A DNA stretch of 64,000 bases from positions 62,001 to 126,000 of the forward strand of contig PALD01000066.1 in assembly GCA_002710685.1 (NCBI GenBank), given 5' to 3'. The stretch's first letter is position 1. The number at the start of each line of letters is the position of its first letter. This document shows positions 8,914-18,079 of this stretch, piece by piece. This DNA comes from Cytophagaceae bacterium (GTDB lineage: Bacteria; Bacteroidota; Bacteroidia; Flavobacteriales; Flavobacteriaceae). The position numbers and the translations under genes were made by a program. Under the pieces are notes generated by a model that was not told the DNA's origin, did not search any database, and saw nothing but the letters and a program-made list of their open reading frames with translations.

Positions 8914-9734
8914 GCTGAATATCGGTTGTAGGCGCGTTCCATTTTTGTGTGGTAGTTGTTGCTCTCATAGGCCGGCCCGTTGTAGCCTTTTGCAAACCGG
9001 TGCCAGTCTTTTGCCCTGAGTGAGGGAATTAAATTGTTGACTTCAAGAAATTTGCCAAAAGCCTTGAGGTGGTTGCGCTCGTGCTCGTACATCTCGGCCA
9101 CAAAGGCGTCAATTGACAGATAGCCCAGGGGTTCATAATTAAAGCCCATGATCTGGAAACTGCCATAGCTTGCTGATGCGTATGCGGCATCGTGCACGGC
9201 ATCCTCATCGCTCATGCCGGCGGCTTTCTCCAGGCGTTCATACTCTGCACTTCCTCCCTTGTAATATTTTTTGGTCCATGATTTATAGAGTACATCCTGG
9301 GTGAACTCGTTGATTTTTTCAACGGGGCTTATGCCTCTTTTTTCTAGCTGTCGCCAGAAGATATGACCCTCAAAGAGGATGCGGGGCCTACCATCTATTA
9401 AAAAACCCTTGCCGTTGCTCTCTACCTCGTTGACGGCCTTTACCGCTGCGAGCTCAACGTCATACTGATGTGCAAATTCCTTGAGGTCATCCTCTCCCAG
9501 GAGCTTGTCGCCAAAACTCAGGACATTTTGTTTGGCCGTTAGTAGTTTTGCCCATGTTTTTATGCCTACAATGCCATCAATCACAAGGTTGTTCTTTGCC
9601 TGAAAATCCTTGACGGCAGCATCAGTACCCAAATCAAAATAGGTGCTTATGTTTATATCATATCCCAGTTCTTTAAGGATTTCTTCCAGGAAATATACTT
9701 CTTGGTCACTTGAACGGTAACGTAGGGTTTTCAT
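8910..9734 (-). CDS. Muramidase with peptidoglycan-binding domain
   Basis: 274 residues, no signal peptide. Residues 3-65 form a PG_binding_1 domain (repeat of helices ending VIDGIVGIKTWAKL). Residues ~85-272 match the N-acetylmuramidase family (PF11860, formerly DUF3380): NEVESNGKGF (102-111) with Glu103/Glu105, then ILFEGHIFW (119-127). It should cut peptidoglycan between MurNAc and GlcNAc. Within an eCIS operon it may help particle release by lysis, help pass the cell wall, or be a cargo. It is ATGA-coupled to the ATPase gene. Confidence 0.88.
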   Translation of the reverse strand: MKTLRYRSSDQEVYFLEEILKELGYDINISTYFDLGTDAAVKDFQAKNNLVIDGIVGIKTWAKLLTAKQNVLSFGDKLLGEDDLKEFAHQYDVELAAVKAVNEVESNGKGFLIDGRPRILFEGHIFWRQLEKRGISPVEKINEFTQDVLYKSWTKKYYKGGSAEYERLEKAAGMSDEDAVHDAAYASASYGSFQIMGFNYEPLGYLSIDAFVAEMYEHERNHLKAFGKFLEVNNLIPSLRAKDWHRFAKGYNGPAYESNNYHTKMERAYNRYSA

Positions 9735-9741
9735 GGTATGT

Positions 9742-10302
9742 TTATTTATTGTATTCTAGCATGCTTTGAGGATCATCTAATGGGGCAGTGAATTTTAAGG
9801 TGTCATTGAGTTTGCCTAACCTATCTTTATCGATAATCATATAATCCCCTTGTTTTTTTGCAAATGTGGTAGCACCTGCATGTAAATAAAATTTCTTGCC
9901 AGTTGCTGACCCTCTATCTGTATAAACAAAACTTGCAATGATCTTGAATGAACCTTCAATTTTGGTTATGATCAACAGGTTTCCATATACGTTGTATCCA
10001 TTTGGGTTAATGTTTGATAGGTAAACTGCATATAGGTTTTCATGTTCAGGGTGATCATAACAATCTATCCTGAATAATATTCTTGTCGTTGCCGGGGTTT
10101 TGTTTTTGGATTTTTCGTAATAAAATAAGGGCTTTGGACTTTTAAGTTTTGCCCCAAAACTATTATACAGGGGAACATCCAAATACTTCTTAAGATTATC
10201 AACTCCAGAATTATACAATTTTATATCAGGTTGATCAAGTAAATCCAGGTTTTTTGCTTCTTCTTGAGAGAATGCTTTTATAAATTTCTCTATTTCTTCC
10301 AT
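9742..10302 (-). CDS. Unknown protein coupled to the DUF4157 effector candidate
   Basis: 186 residues, no signal peptide or TM segment. I do not recognise the family. The C-terminal half is a predicted antiparallel beta sheet (YGNLLIITKIEGSFKIIASF then a Gly/Thr-rich turn). Its ATG overlaps the TGA of the 1,552-aa DUF4157 gene by four bases. Small genes placed directly behind polymorphic toxins are often their immunity proteins, and chaperones for loading are the other common case. Either role is inference from position. Confidence 0.75.
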   Translation of the reverse strand: MEEIEKFIKAFSQEEAKNLDLLDQPDIKLYNSGVDNLKKYLDVPLYNSFGAKLKSPKPLFYYEKSKNKTPATTRILFRIDCYDHPEHENLYAVYLSNINPNGYNVYGNLLIITKIEGSFKIIASFVYTDRGSATGKKFYLHAGATTFAKKQGDYMIIDKDRLGKLNDTLKFTAPLDDPQSMLEYNK

Positions 10303-13300
10303 CAGTTCATGCTTTTTATAAGTGTATCATCTGGCCCTATGGGTTGGATTCTTATATTGTGTGGAGCACTTTGACCATCAATATAAACGTTCATGATATC
10401 ATATTCTACTCCCTGGCACATTCTAGGGTCTTGTTTTCCGCTCAATATCGAATAAATTTCATTTAGATCAGCGTCATTAACATCTGACTTCAATATTCTC
10501 AAAGCCTGTAGTATTCCATCATCATTTGCCACTTTATACCGGGCGGTCACCAATAAGTCAAAGGTTACAAGTCTCCCAGGATTACTATTTGAAATTGACA
10601 TTATGGAGCTGTGTACTTGTTCTTCAGCATTGAGCATTGTCTGAGTATTATAAGTATCACTGGTTAAAATCAAGTTGAGTCCTCCTCGGTAACCAGAACC
10701 TCTAAACCAGTCAGCTAGTAAATGTGCTGAGTGCAAAGCAGGTAGATTGCTTGTGTCGTAGCCCTCTGTAATTATTTTGCCACTACTGTCTACCCTTCCC
10801 CTTGTTCCAGGTTCCTTTACCATTAGATTTGAGCCCATGACCACATGTGTTATTTCGTCATTTGCAGCTTGATCGATGCCCATTCCTACGTCAAAATGAA
10901 TCAATTCATCAGTATCAAGCCCTTCTGGGCCATAATTATATTTTAAGAAGAAATGACCACTATCTATAGTCAACTCTACATTTTGGGGTTTATATTCACT
11001 ATGATCGCTTTCACCTGAATTATCTTCGGTAATGTCACCAGATTCCCATTGTTGATTAAATTGATCAAATGGATTTACTTTATCCCTTTCTTTTAATTTT
11101 TCCCAGTTAAACTGATGTTTCACCTTGTTATCGGCTGGTGAACTGGCATTTTCATCTACTTCCTTTACAACTGCTTTATAATGTGAGGTCTTGTATTTTG
11201 CCTTGATTTTAGTGTTGGGTGTGACGGGAACGGTAAGACTATTGCTTTCGCCAAAAGCTTGAAATAATTTTTTGAGGGTATCGGCGAGGGTTTCTTCCTC
11301 CCCTTCAATTTTATTATCGAGAGAAACACTTACCTCACCATTATCATCTTCTCTATCTGCGGTCTGCACATCACTTTTTAAGGTGTTCAACTTTCCTTCG
11401 GCCGAAGCAATCAACCCGTTAACCTCTACTTTCTTTTCATCTGGAAAGCCCTGTGTATTTATTTTTCCTTTCCATTCGGTTATTTTTTCTTCGACCGCAA
11501 TGGGGTTGCTCGCGACCTTGACTATGGGATTACCACTACTTTCATCAACCCATAGGCGGTGTCTTTCTTCACCATCTGTGAAATTTACGGTTTTGCCAAT
11601 TTCTCCATCTCCTTCTTCTCCTTCAGCAGCAGATCCATCAGGATTTCTACCCACCCCTAATCTTTGAAGGACTCTTCTTCCCATCTGTTTCGCCTTCAAT
11701 ATCAACTTGTCAATTGCCTTATCAATGCGCTTCCTGATCTTGCCAATGAGCTTTTGTACTTTTCGCGCAAGCCCACCTATACCTAATAGATTGGCCAAAA
11801 AGCCTATGATGACGGGAACTGCACGCCCCAGTGCCTCTTCTATCTTGGTGGCTATGGCTGTGACGTTTCCTGCGGCGACCGCTTGTACACCCTCAATAAA
11901 TGCATTGACAAGGGCTATGATTTGACTGCCGCGCTCGATAAAGAATTTTACGATATCAATGATCATCATGGCTGCCTTTACAAAGGCTCCTGCCGGGCTC
12001 ATCAGCCCCAGCACCCATTTAATACCAGCCTCGACCACTTGGGAGATGATCATTTCCTGTATGGCATCAATAACCGTCTCCTTGAGGTCGTTAAATTGTT
12101 CCTTGAGGTATTCCCAAACCCCGGCAATACCCTGTGTCCTGATAATCTGGAAGATTTCAAAACCTACCTCAAGCGCCTGTACCACGGGTTCTCCCAGTAG
12201 CTTTACTGCTTTTTGACGCATATAATCCCAGGTCAATCCCAGAACCTGCATCACCAGACTGAAGATTCCCTTGAGGCTAAAGATATCATCTGGTATCGTG
12301 ATGCCCATGGGGCCAAGCGCGCCCGTGAGCCAGGTTACAAGACCGCTCATCAGGTGGCGTAGTATATTCTTGCCAAAATTGAGGAAACCATCTTTTACGC
12401 CACGTAGCAGGTTGCCCAAAAAGCCTATGGGGTCAGAGATTATTGCCCCTATCGCCGATATCGCTGCGCTAAGCAGGTTGGTGAGCATATTCTTAATCTC
12501 AATGATCGTGTTGATGACACCTACCACAGCATCCAGGGCCATGTCTATCAAGCCCCGGTTTTCTGCCTGCATTTCTTCTATGCGTGCATCCACTGCTGCG
12601 AGGCTTTCTTGATATTGATTGGCCAGCGCATCTATGAGTTCATCCTGCTTGCTGTTTACGTTATCTGTAAGTTCATCAAACTTGTCCTGTATTTCATCAG
12701 CGGCTTCCTGGCCTATGGACTGCAGGTTTTCTGGCAGAGAATCAACATAGTCGCTTACCTCTGTCTTGCCCTGCTCAATGCGCTGTTGTGCCTCGGTTAG
12801 TTTTTCTGCAATGTATTGCGAGATGGACGTGAGCTCACCATCCATGGCCTCGATGTATTTTTCCCTTCCTTCTACAAAAAATGCATTGACTTCATCTGGA
12901 AGACCGGTGAATGCATCGCCCACCCAGGTCAAGGCACCGCCCACGCCACTATAACGCTCGTCTTTGTACGCATCCATCTTGCGCTCCACATAATCTTCAA
13001 AAATTGTTTTGGCCCTTTCAGCAGCTGCTGTGAACTTTTCAGTTACCTGTTCATCAAGTGCTGTAAGTATGGTCTCAACATCTGTTTTTGTGCTTTCATA
13101 GATGGTGTTGATTTCACCTGCAATCCTTTCGCGTTCAGCGCTATCCTGGGTAGAGGTGCCTTGCTGTTGTTGCATTACGGTATGCAGCGCACCGTCGCGA
13201 CTGGTGTGCATTTCTTGAAGTCCCTGGGCACTTTGCGATTGTGCAGATTGTTGTGAGGCGCCAAGTGTTTGTGATTCCTGTTGCCTGAAGCCTTGTGGCG

Positions 13301-14960
13301 CTTGCTCAGTATGCTCCCTTGCCTGGGTCTTAGAATCCAGTGCACCTGTAAAACTGGGTTCGTTGCTATTGGCCAGCATCTCGTCGGTAACTTCGTTATC
13401 CTGCATTTGCTGGTCAACGCTCTGCATATTTTCTTGTAGTGGCTGGCTGACCTCTGCATCACCACGACGGGGCGGCATGGCCTGGGCCGCAGCCACGGGA
13501 GCTGGCGGCGTGCCCACGTTTGGTTCGGGGAGCGGGGTTACCTCACGTTCTGGGACGGCATCTGTATTGGGTGGGGCAGTGGTGGCCTGTTCAATGGGGC
13601 CTGCAGCATTTTGCCTTTCGGCAGAAGCCATCTGGGTACCGGCATCCGTGACTTCATCAATATTGTTGTTGTTTTCAAAGTCATCTGCTTCCTCCTCGTT
13701 TGCCGGAAGCTGCATTGCCTCGATACGGGCCATGAGCTGGGCCTTGAACGCCGCTGCATCAAAAGTACCTGGTTCTTGCTCGTCCATGACCTCCACCTGA
13801 CTTGCCTGTGCTGAGCCTTCCCGTTCATTTGTGGGTACGGGAGATGCACTTTGTGCCGCTGCCGATGCCTGTGTGGCCGGCTCAGTGGCCTGTTGCCCAC
13901 CGGCCCTGTTTTCTACTTGTTGTTCAGCTGCCCGGAAATTAGGGTCTTCTTCTGGGGAGCGGGGAGTGGTGTGCACGGCTTCTTCAGTTGCCGGTTCACC
14001 ACCCGTGGCCTGGGGTTGTCCTTCAACCGCTGGTGGTGCGACATGTATATCTTGCCCTTCAACAGGGGTGGTATCGGCCATGGTGCTTGTTGCTGTTTGG
14101 CTTTCGCCGGAAGGCAATTCATTGTTTGAAGAGGGGCTTTGCGTTGTGGCATTAGCCGTTTTGGCAAGATTTTCGCCTGCTTGTTGTGGCTGGGCGTTAG
14201 GTGCTACAGCGCCCTGCTGGATGGTGTGCGTCAACTCATGTGCCAGCAGCGTGTCTCCTTCACGGGTGCCGGGCTTGAAGTTGCCCTGGTTGAAATAGAT
14301 GTCGCTGCCGTTTGTGAAGGCTTTTGCACCCAGTTGTTGATTCATTTGTGCCGCAGTTGAACCATCATGGATGCGCACCCCGCTCAAATCTGTACCAAAA
14401 CCTGACTCCATTTGCTGGCGGGTACCCTGTGGGAGTTGCTGTCCGGTGCCCCTCGCCGACCGGAGCTGAGAAGATATATTCATGTTTACTGGGCCGGGGG
14501 TGTTGCCTATGCGCAACATCTGGACTTCTTCTTCTTCCTCCTTGGACTGGACTTCTTCTTCCTCCTCCATTTGCACATCCTCATCATCTTTGGGCTGTAT
14601 GGACTCTTCCTCCTCCTGCTTTTGGATTTCCTCTTCTTCGGTTTTTTGTATTTCTTCGTCCTCCTTGTGCTGTACCGTTTCTTCTTCGGCTTCCTTTAGT
14701 TGAACATAGGGTGTGATGCTTTGTGCGATGGGTTTTTCGCTTTTAAGCTGGACACTGGGTGTTGCGGGAGAGAAAAAGGGCTGGCTTTCATTGCCCGAGG
14801 TCTTGTTTACCACTTGTTCTGCAACGTGGTCTGCTTCGGTTTCATAAGCATCTCCCTTTTTACCTACTTTGAGTTTTGCCTGAATGCCAAAAAATGGACC
14901 GTTATCCCTGCTTTGCGCGGGAGTGGATCGTGCGGTCTTATTTTTGGCGAAAGCCTGCAT
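10302..14960 (-). CDS. DUF4157 giant protein, candidate eCIS effector with nuclease-like C-terminus
   Basis: 1,552 residues from the ATG at 14960, which overlaps the preceding stop; a TTG one codon earlier is also in frame. Order of parts: N-terminal IQAKLKVGKKGDAYETEAD motif (26-44), seven Glu-rich repeats ending in VQ/IQ (86-148), DUF4157 with HELTH zinc-protease motif (241-245), a long Gln/Ala/Pro/Thr-rich disordered part (~250-600), coiled coil (~610-800), a very hydrophobic helical part (~800-1090), a linker with HRLWVDESSG, and a C-terminal domain. The last carries AHLLADWFRGSGYRGGLNL (His1413, Asn1429) followed by Asn/Glu positions, much like His-Me-finger DNA/RNA non-specific nucleases. 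DUF4157 proteins are frequent eCIS cargo candidates. Confidence 0.85.
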   Translation of the reverse strand: MQAFAKNKTARSTPAQSRDNGPFFGIQAKLKVGKKGDAYETEADHVAEQVVNKTSGNESQPFFSPATPSVQLKSEKPIAQSITPYVQLKEAEEETVQHKEDEEIQKTEEEEIQKQEEEESIQPKDDEDVQMEEEEEVQSKEEEEEVQMLRIGNTPGPVNMNISSQLRSARGTGQQLPQGTRQQMESGFGTDLSGVRIHDGSTAAQMNQQLGAKAFTNGSDIYFNQGNFKPGTREGDTLLAHELTHTIQQGAVAPNAQPQQAGENLAKTANATTQSPSSNNELPSGESQTATSTMADTTPVEGQDIHVAPPAVEGQPQATGGEPATEEAVHTTPRSPEEDPNFRAAEQQVENRAGGQQATEPATQASAAAQSASPVPTNEREGSAQASQVEVMDEQEPGTFDAAAFKAQLMARIEAMQLPANEEEADDFENNNNIDEVTDAGTQMASAERQNAAGPIEQATTAPPNTDAVPEREVTPLPEPNVGTPPAPVAAAQAMPPRRGDAEVSQPLQENMQSVDQQMQDNEVTDEMLANSNEPSFTGALDSKTQAREHTEQAPQGFRQQESQTLGASQQSAQSQSAQGLQEMHTSRDGALHTVMQQQQGTSTQDSAERERIAGEINTIYESTKTDVETILTALDEQVTEKFTAAAERAKTIFEDYVERKMDAYKDERYSGVGGALTWVGDAFTGLPDEVNAFFVEGREKYIEAMDGELTSISQYIAEKLTEAQQRIEQGKTEVSDYVDSLPENLQSIGQEAADEIQDKFDELTDNVNSKQDELIDALANQYQESLAAVDARIEEMQAENRGLIDMALDAVVGVINTIIEIKNMLTNLLSAAISAIGAIISDPIGFLGNLLRGVKDGFLNFGKNILRHLMSGLVTWLTGALGPMGITIPDDIFSLKGIFSLVMQVLGLTWDYMRQKAVKLLGEPVVQALEVGFEIFQIIRTQGIAGVWEYLKEQFNDLKETVIDAIQEMIISQVVEAGIKWVLGLMSPAGAFVKAAMMIIDIVKFFIERGSQIIALVNAFIEGVQAVAAGNVTAIATKIEEALGRAVPVIIGFLANLLGIGGLARKVQKLIGKIRKRIDKAIDKLILKAKQMGRRVLQRLGVGRNPDGSAAEGEEGDGEIGKTVNFTDGEERHRLWVDESSGNPIVKVASNPIAVEEKITEWKGKINTQGFPDEKKVEVNGLIASAEGKLNTLKSDVQTADREDDNGEVSVSLDNKIEGEEETLADTLKKLFQAFGESNSLTVPVTPNTKIKAKYKTSHYKAVVKEVDENASSPADNKVKHQFNWEKLKERDKVNPFDQFNQQWESGDITEDNSGESDHSEYKPQNVELTIDSGHFFLKYNYGPEGLDTDELIHFDVGMGIDQAANDEITHVVMGSNLMVKEPGTRGRVDSSGKIITEGYDTSNLPALHSAHLLADWFRGSGYRGGLNLILTSDTYNTQTMLNAEEQVHSSIMSISNSNPGRLVTFDLLVTARYKVANDDGILQALRILKSDVNDADLNEIYSILSGKQDPRMCQGVEYDIMNVYIDGQSAPHNIRIQPIGPDDTLIKSMN

Positions 14961-15727
14961 CAATTGTTAGTCTTTGAGGTTGAAATTTTTTGTATGGTGG
15001 TGCGGTCGAGGGTGGTTTTTTGAATATAGGGCTTTAACTGGCTGTACTGGGGTGACAGCTGTACCTGCTGTAGTTTTCTTATTGCGGCAGAGTCAACCGT
15101 GGCCATGGTAACGGGATAATTAGATAGGGTGGAAGAAGCGGTGGGACGTGTGGTCACGGGCAGGTTGTTTGCATCACTTGTGCCGTTCACGCTGGCATCT
15201 ATAGTGGTCCCGGAAGTGGTTCCTGACCCAGTAGGAGATGTATTTGCAGGGGCGGTGTCCCCATTGACGGCTTGCTCAAGCTCTTGCTGTATCTTTGCTA
15301 CTTGTTTTAGATCTTTTGCCTCAGGGCTTGTGGGTTCTTTTTGTAATGCCTTGTTGGCAAAGACTTCAGCTTCCCTGCCTTGATTGAGCAGTATTTTTGA
15401 CAGGCTGATGTGTGTATAATCCCGGCTTGATCTTGCCCGGGGTATCACCTTATCTGTTATGGTGGCTACTTCTTCCTTGAGTATGCTGTCTGTGGGGTTT
15501 TGTATCAATTCCCGTTGTTTTTCTTTAAGGGAGACTATGAGGCCGTCATATTTGATTTCCTGTATGCTGGGATAGCCCACCATGATGATGGGGATCAAGA
15601 AAAAGAGGAAGAATGATTTGATTTCCTTTCCTTTAACGATATAAAAGATCATCCCGGCAATAAGAACCACAAAGAGTCCTATGCCCATGAAAAGGAATAT
15701 CTTCTCAAAATACGTTATGTGATTCAT
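14960..15727 (-). CDS. Two-TM protein of the eCIS operon with TPR-like region
   Basis: 255 residues. Residues 9-31 and 38-52 are transmembrane. Residues ~60-145 are helical with a TPR-like repeat (ISLSKILLNQGREAEVFANK), and ~150-215 are Thr/Ser/Asn-rich and probably flexible. I know no named family. The stop codon overlaps the ATG of the DUF4157 gene, so the two are coupled. It could act in membrane attachment of the particle or in handling the DUF4157 cargo. Both ideas are inference. Confidence 0.75.
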   Translation of the reverse strand: MNHITYFEKIFLFMGIGLFVVLIAGMIFYIVKGKEIKSFFLFFLIPIIMVGYPSIQEIKYDGLIVSLKEKQRELIQNPTDSILKEEVATITDKVIPRARSSRDYTHISLSKILLNQGREAEVFANKALQKEPTSPEAKDLKQVAKIQQELEQAVNGDTAPANTSPTGSGTTSGTTIDASVNGTSDANNLPVTTRPTASSTLSNYPVTMATVDSAAIRKLQQVQLSPQYSQLKPYIQKTTLDRTTIQKISTSKTNN

Positions 15728-15747
15728 GCTGTCTTGTATTTATGGTT

Positions 15748-16071
15748 TTATTGAACAAGCTGTACTGCTTTATCCACAACAAGCTTGATGGCGGCATTTT
15801 TAAAGAGGCCTATCCTGATGTTTGATATCCCAGCCTTGTACAGGCTCTCCATGATAAGGATGTCCTTCTGGCTCTGTAAGAGGACTTCCAGCTCAGCTGG
15901 GGTAATGGCGCCCTGTGCCATGAGGGAGGCCCATCTTTCCAGTTTTTCTCGGGAGTTATCAAGGAAGACCCCTACATCTTCCTTGATTTTCTCTCCTTCT
16001 TGACCAAACCTCTCTTTAACAAGGTCTAGCATATCGTTTTTTACTTCTTTAAAAAAATTATTAAAATCCAT
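15748..16071 (-). CDS. Unknown small helical protein in the eCIS operon
   Basis: 107 residues, family not recognised. It is wholly helical in appearance, with an amphipathic N-terminus (FNNFFKEVKNDMLDLVKERF) and a central charged stretch, and no signal peptide. It lies 5 bases after the lipoprotein gene and 20 bases before the two-TM gene, all on one strand, so it is most likely made together with the particle. Confidence 0.7.
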   Translation of the reverse strand: MDFNNFFKEVKNDMLDLVKERFGQEGEKIKEDVGVFLDNSREKLERWASLMAQGAITPAELEVLLQSQKDILIMESLYKAGISNIRIGLFKNAAIKLVVDKAVQLVQ

Positions 16072-16075
16072 GGTC

Positions 16076-16528
16076 CTAGGGTTGTGTGGTTAGTAGTTTG
16101 AGCAGGGAACTTTCGGCATCCTTGCTTTTTTTGGATTCATAATCAGCCATGAGGTCAAATACATGTTCTATCTGTGGAAGGTATTCATCCTTGAATGCCG
16201 GGCTCATGGTAGACTGTTCTTTCCAAAGGGCGATAAATTTTTGCAGTGATGCCGCATCGCTGGCGAGATACTGCCACATCTTCACGCTAATCTCATTGCG
16301 CTCCCTTGCTTTTTCATAAGCCACCATTTGCAGGACGTGGCTCTTTAATTCTTCTACCTCCATGGTATGGGCGGTGTATGGAGTATTGGAGACATTGATC
16401 AAGCTCATGGCCTCTGCTTTTACCTCCAGCGTTTCGGTAAAGCTATACTGGTCATAAAGTGCGGTGGCACAAGAAGCCAGTATGAGTGTCAATGTGAGGA
16501 TAAATGGTATGCGTTTTGACGTTTTCAT
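16076..16528 (-). CDS. Small lipoprotein inside the eCIS operon
   Basis: 150 residues from the ATG at 16528, chosen because it begins a clean lipoprotein signal (MKTSKRIPFILTLTLILASC, Cys20); the frame also has an earlier start inside the tape-measure gene. The mature part is helical and charged, family unknown. A lipoprotein within the operon suggests a component at the envelope, perhaps for anchoring or release of the particle. The tape-measure stop lies two bases upstream. Confidence 0.78.
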   Translation of the reverse strand: MKTSKRIPFILTLTLILASCATALYDQYSFTETLEVKAEAMSLINVSNTPYTAHTMEVEELKSHVLQMVAYEKARERNEISVKMWQYLASDAASLQKFIALWKEQSTMSPAFKDEYLPQIEHVFDLMADYESKKSKDAESSLLKLLTTQP

Positions 16529-16530
16529 GG

Positions 16531-18078
16531 TTACCAGGTTATATAGATTGATTTTTTGAGCCATTTAGGTTTTAGTATCGCAATGCTCCACGGAAGTTTT
16601 TCCAGCAAGAGGTCAACGGCCCGCCGGTGCACGGTAACCTTGATTTTATCTTCCAGAATCTCAACTTTGCCATCCCGTTGAAGAAACTCTGTGCGCAATG
16701 CATCAATAGAGGATGATTTAAGCGCTGACCAGTGTTGCAATACCGCAAGCAACAAGGCATCAGCTTCCTTTTTTACTTTTTTTGAAAGTCTTATCTCACG
16801 TTCTACGGGCATCCCGGCAGGAAATGAGCACAGGATTTTTTCAAATACCACTTCGTGTTCATAGGGCAATGTCCTGGCTGTGGCCAAATAATGCAGGAGG
16901 TGGACCGTATGATGTATCTTCTTATGTCTAATTGCCCCAGAATCATCAAGATATCCCACGGCGGTAAAAAGGTTTTTAAGAAAGGGATGCAGTATAGCAA
17001 GCCCCAGGTTATTTGTGATGACTGTGTTATCTCTGGAACTGCCCAGGTCGATAACATCTTCTAGTTCCCGGTTTTCATCCTGATCAATTAGGGGCGTGGA
17101 GGGTTGCGGAGTTTTTAGAATGTCTTTTTTATGGTCTGGGTGTGAGACAATAATCTCAATGTTGCCTTCTGACTTTACCGTTGCACGGACATCACAATTC
17201 AATACAATGCAGAGGTGGGAGGCTGTTTTATTGGCTACAGCCAAAAATTCTTTTTTATAATTACCTCCCTTATATACCTCCCTTATGATTTGCGTAATTG
17301 CCTCCAGGTTTCTTGTTTCATTTTTAGTTACGGATGTTTTAAGTAATTCTTTTAAGTATTTGATATATAAATTATTGTATTTTAAATCATGAATGAATAC
17401 TTTAAATGATTTTGTATTGATAACCTCATCTACAGCATGCGTATCTATACCCTTGTTTATCTTGAATAGCAGTACATGGATAAACTCAACCTTGTTGCTG
17501 TATTGGGCAATCAACCTACTGTGGGAGCTATTGTTTTTAAATAGCATTTCACTGTGTAATATGGTTGAATCCTTGCGGAGATATCCCAGGATCATATCAA
17601 GATCAAGCACTTCGTTTTCCCTAAAAAACCAAGGCAACCTACCCGTGTTCAAGAAGTGTACAAAAGCTTCATATTGTCGTTTTTCGCCACTGAGCGATGA
17701 CTTTTTTTGCCGTAAGGCAATATCATTTTCTAGTTCTCTATTTTTTAATGGATAACCTTTCGTTCTTGATTTTAAGGGTAGGTCACCAAGTTGAACAAGG
17801 CTCTTTTTTATTTCGCCCTTGAGCTTTGAAATAATCTTATTCTTTAATGAGAAAGTATCATACCTGCCATTATCAGTAACCTCGATTGATAAATCGTGTA
17901 CCTGATGGTGATACCTGGGGTCAATGCCCAGTCCATCAAGAAAGCCATACAGTTCAGGAAAAACCTCATGTTTAAGGAACACATCAATGGTATCCTTGAT
18001 GGCAATGGCCTTCTTGATGGTATTTGTGTTGACATCTACCACGACCTTGTTTATGATATGTTGCTGGTGGTCCTTCAT
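16531..18078 (-). CDS. eCIS tape measure protein (Afp14-like, CIS_TMP family)
   Basis: 515 residues. The opening HIINKVVVDVNTNT, the LAILHPFLKNLF block near residue 350, the VHLLHYLATA and LLLAVLQHWSALKSSSIDAL segments and the final LPWSIAILKPKWLKKSI are hallmarks of the contractile-injection tape measure family. It should sit in the tube lumen and set particle length. It is shorter than T4-phage tape measures, as usual for eCIS. One base separates it from the 1,809-aa gene upstream. Confidence 0.9.
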   Translation of the reverse strand: MKDHQQHIINKVVVDVNTNTIKKAIAIKDTIDVFLKHEVFPELYGFLDGLGIDPRYHHQVHDLSIEVTDNGRYDTFSLKNKIISKLKGEIKKSLVQLGDLPLKSRTKGYPLKNRELENDIALRQKKSSLSGEKRQYEAFVHFLNTGRLPWFFRENEVLDLDMILGYLRKDSTILHSEMLFKNNSSHSRLIAQYSNKVEFIHVLLFKINKGIDTHAVDEVINTKSFKVFIHDLKYNNLYIKYLKELLKTSVTKNETRNLEAITQIIREVYKGGNYKKEFLAVANKTASHLCIVLNCDVRATVKSEGNIEIIVSHPDHKKDILKTPQPSTPLIDQDENRELEDVIDLGSSRDNTVITNNLGLAILHPFLKNLFTAVGYLDDSGAIRHKKIHHTVHLLHYLATARTLPYEHEVVFEKILCSFPAGMPVEREIRLSKKVKKEADALLLAVLQHWSALKSSSIDALRTEFLQRDGKVEILEDKIKVTVHRRAVDLLLEKLPWSIAILKPKWLKKSIYITW

Positions 18079-18079
18079 T

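Noticed and set aside
12271-12612. Open frames antisense to the hydrophobic segment of the DUF4157 gene
   Set aside because: Shadow frames caused by the skewed base use of hydrophobic codons.
13831-14298. Long plus-strand open frames opposite the DUF4157 gene
   Set aside because: They mirror the Gln/Ala/Pro-rich part of the real gene on the other strand and show Cys/Ser/Ala-rich nonsense; no start signals or family match.
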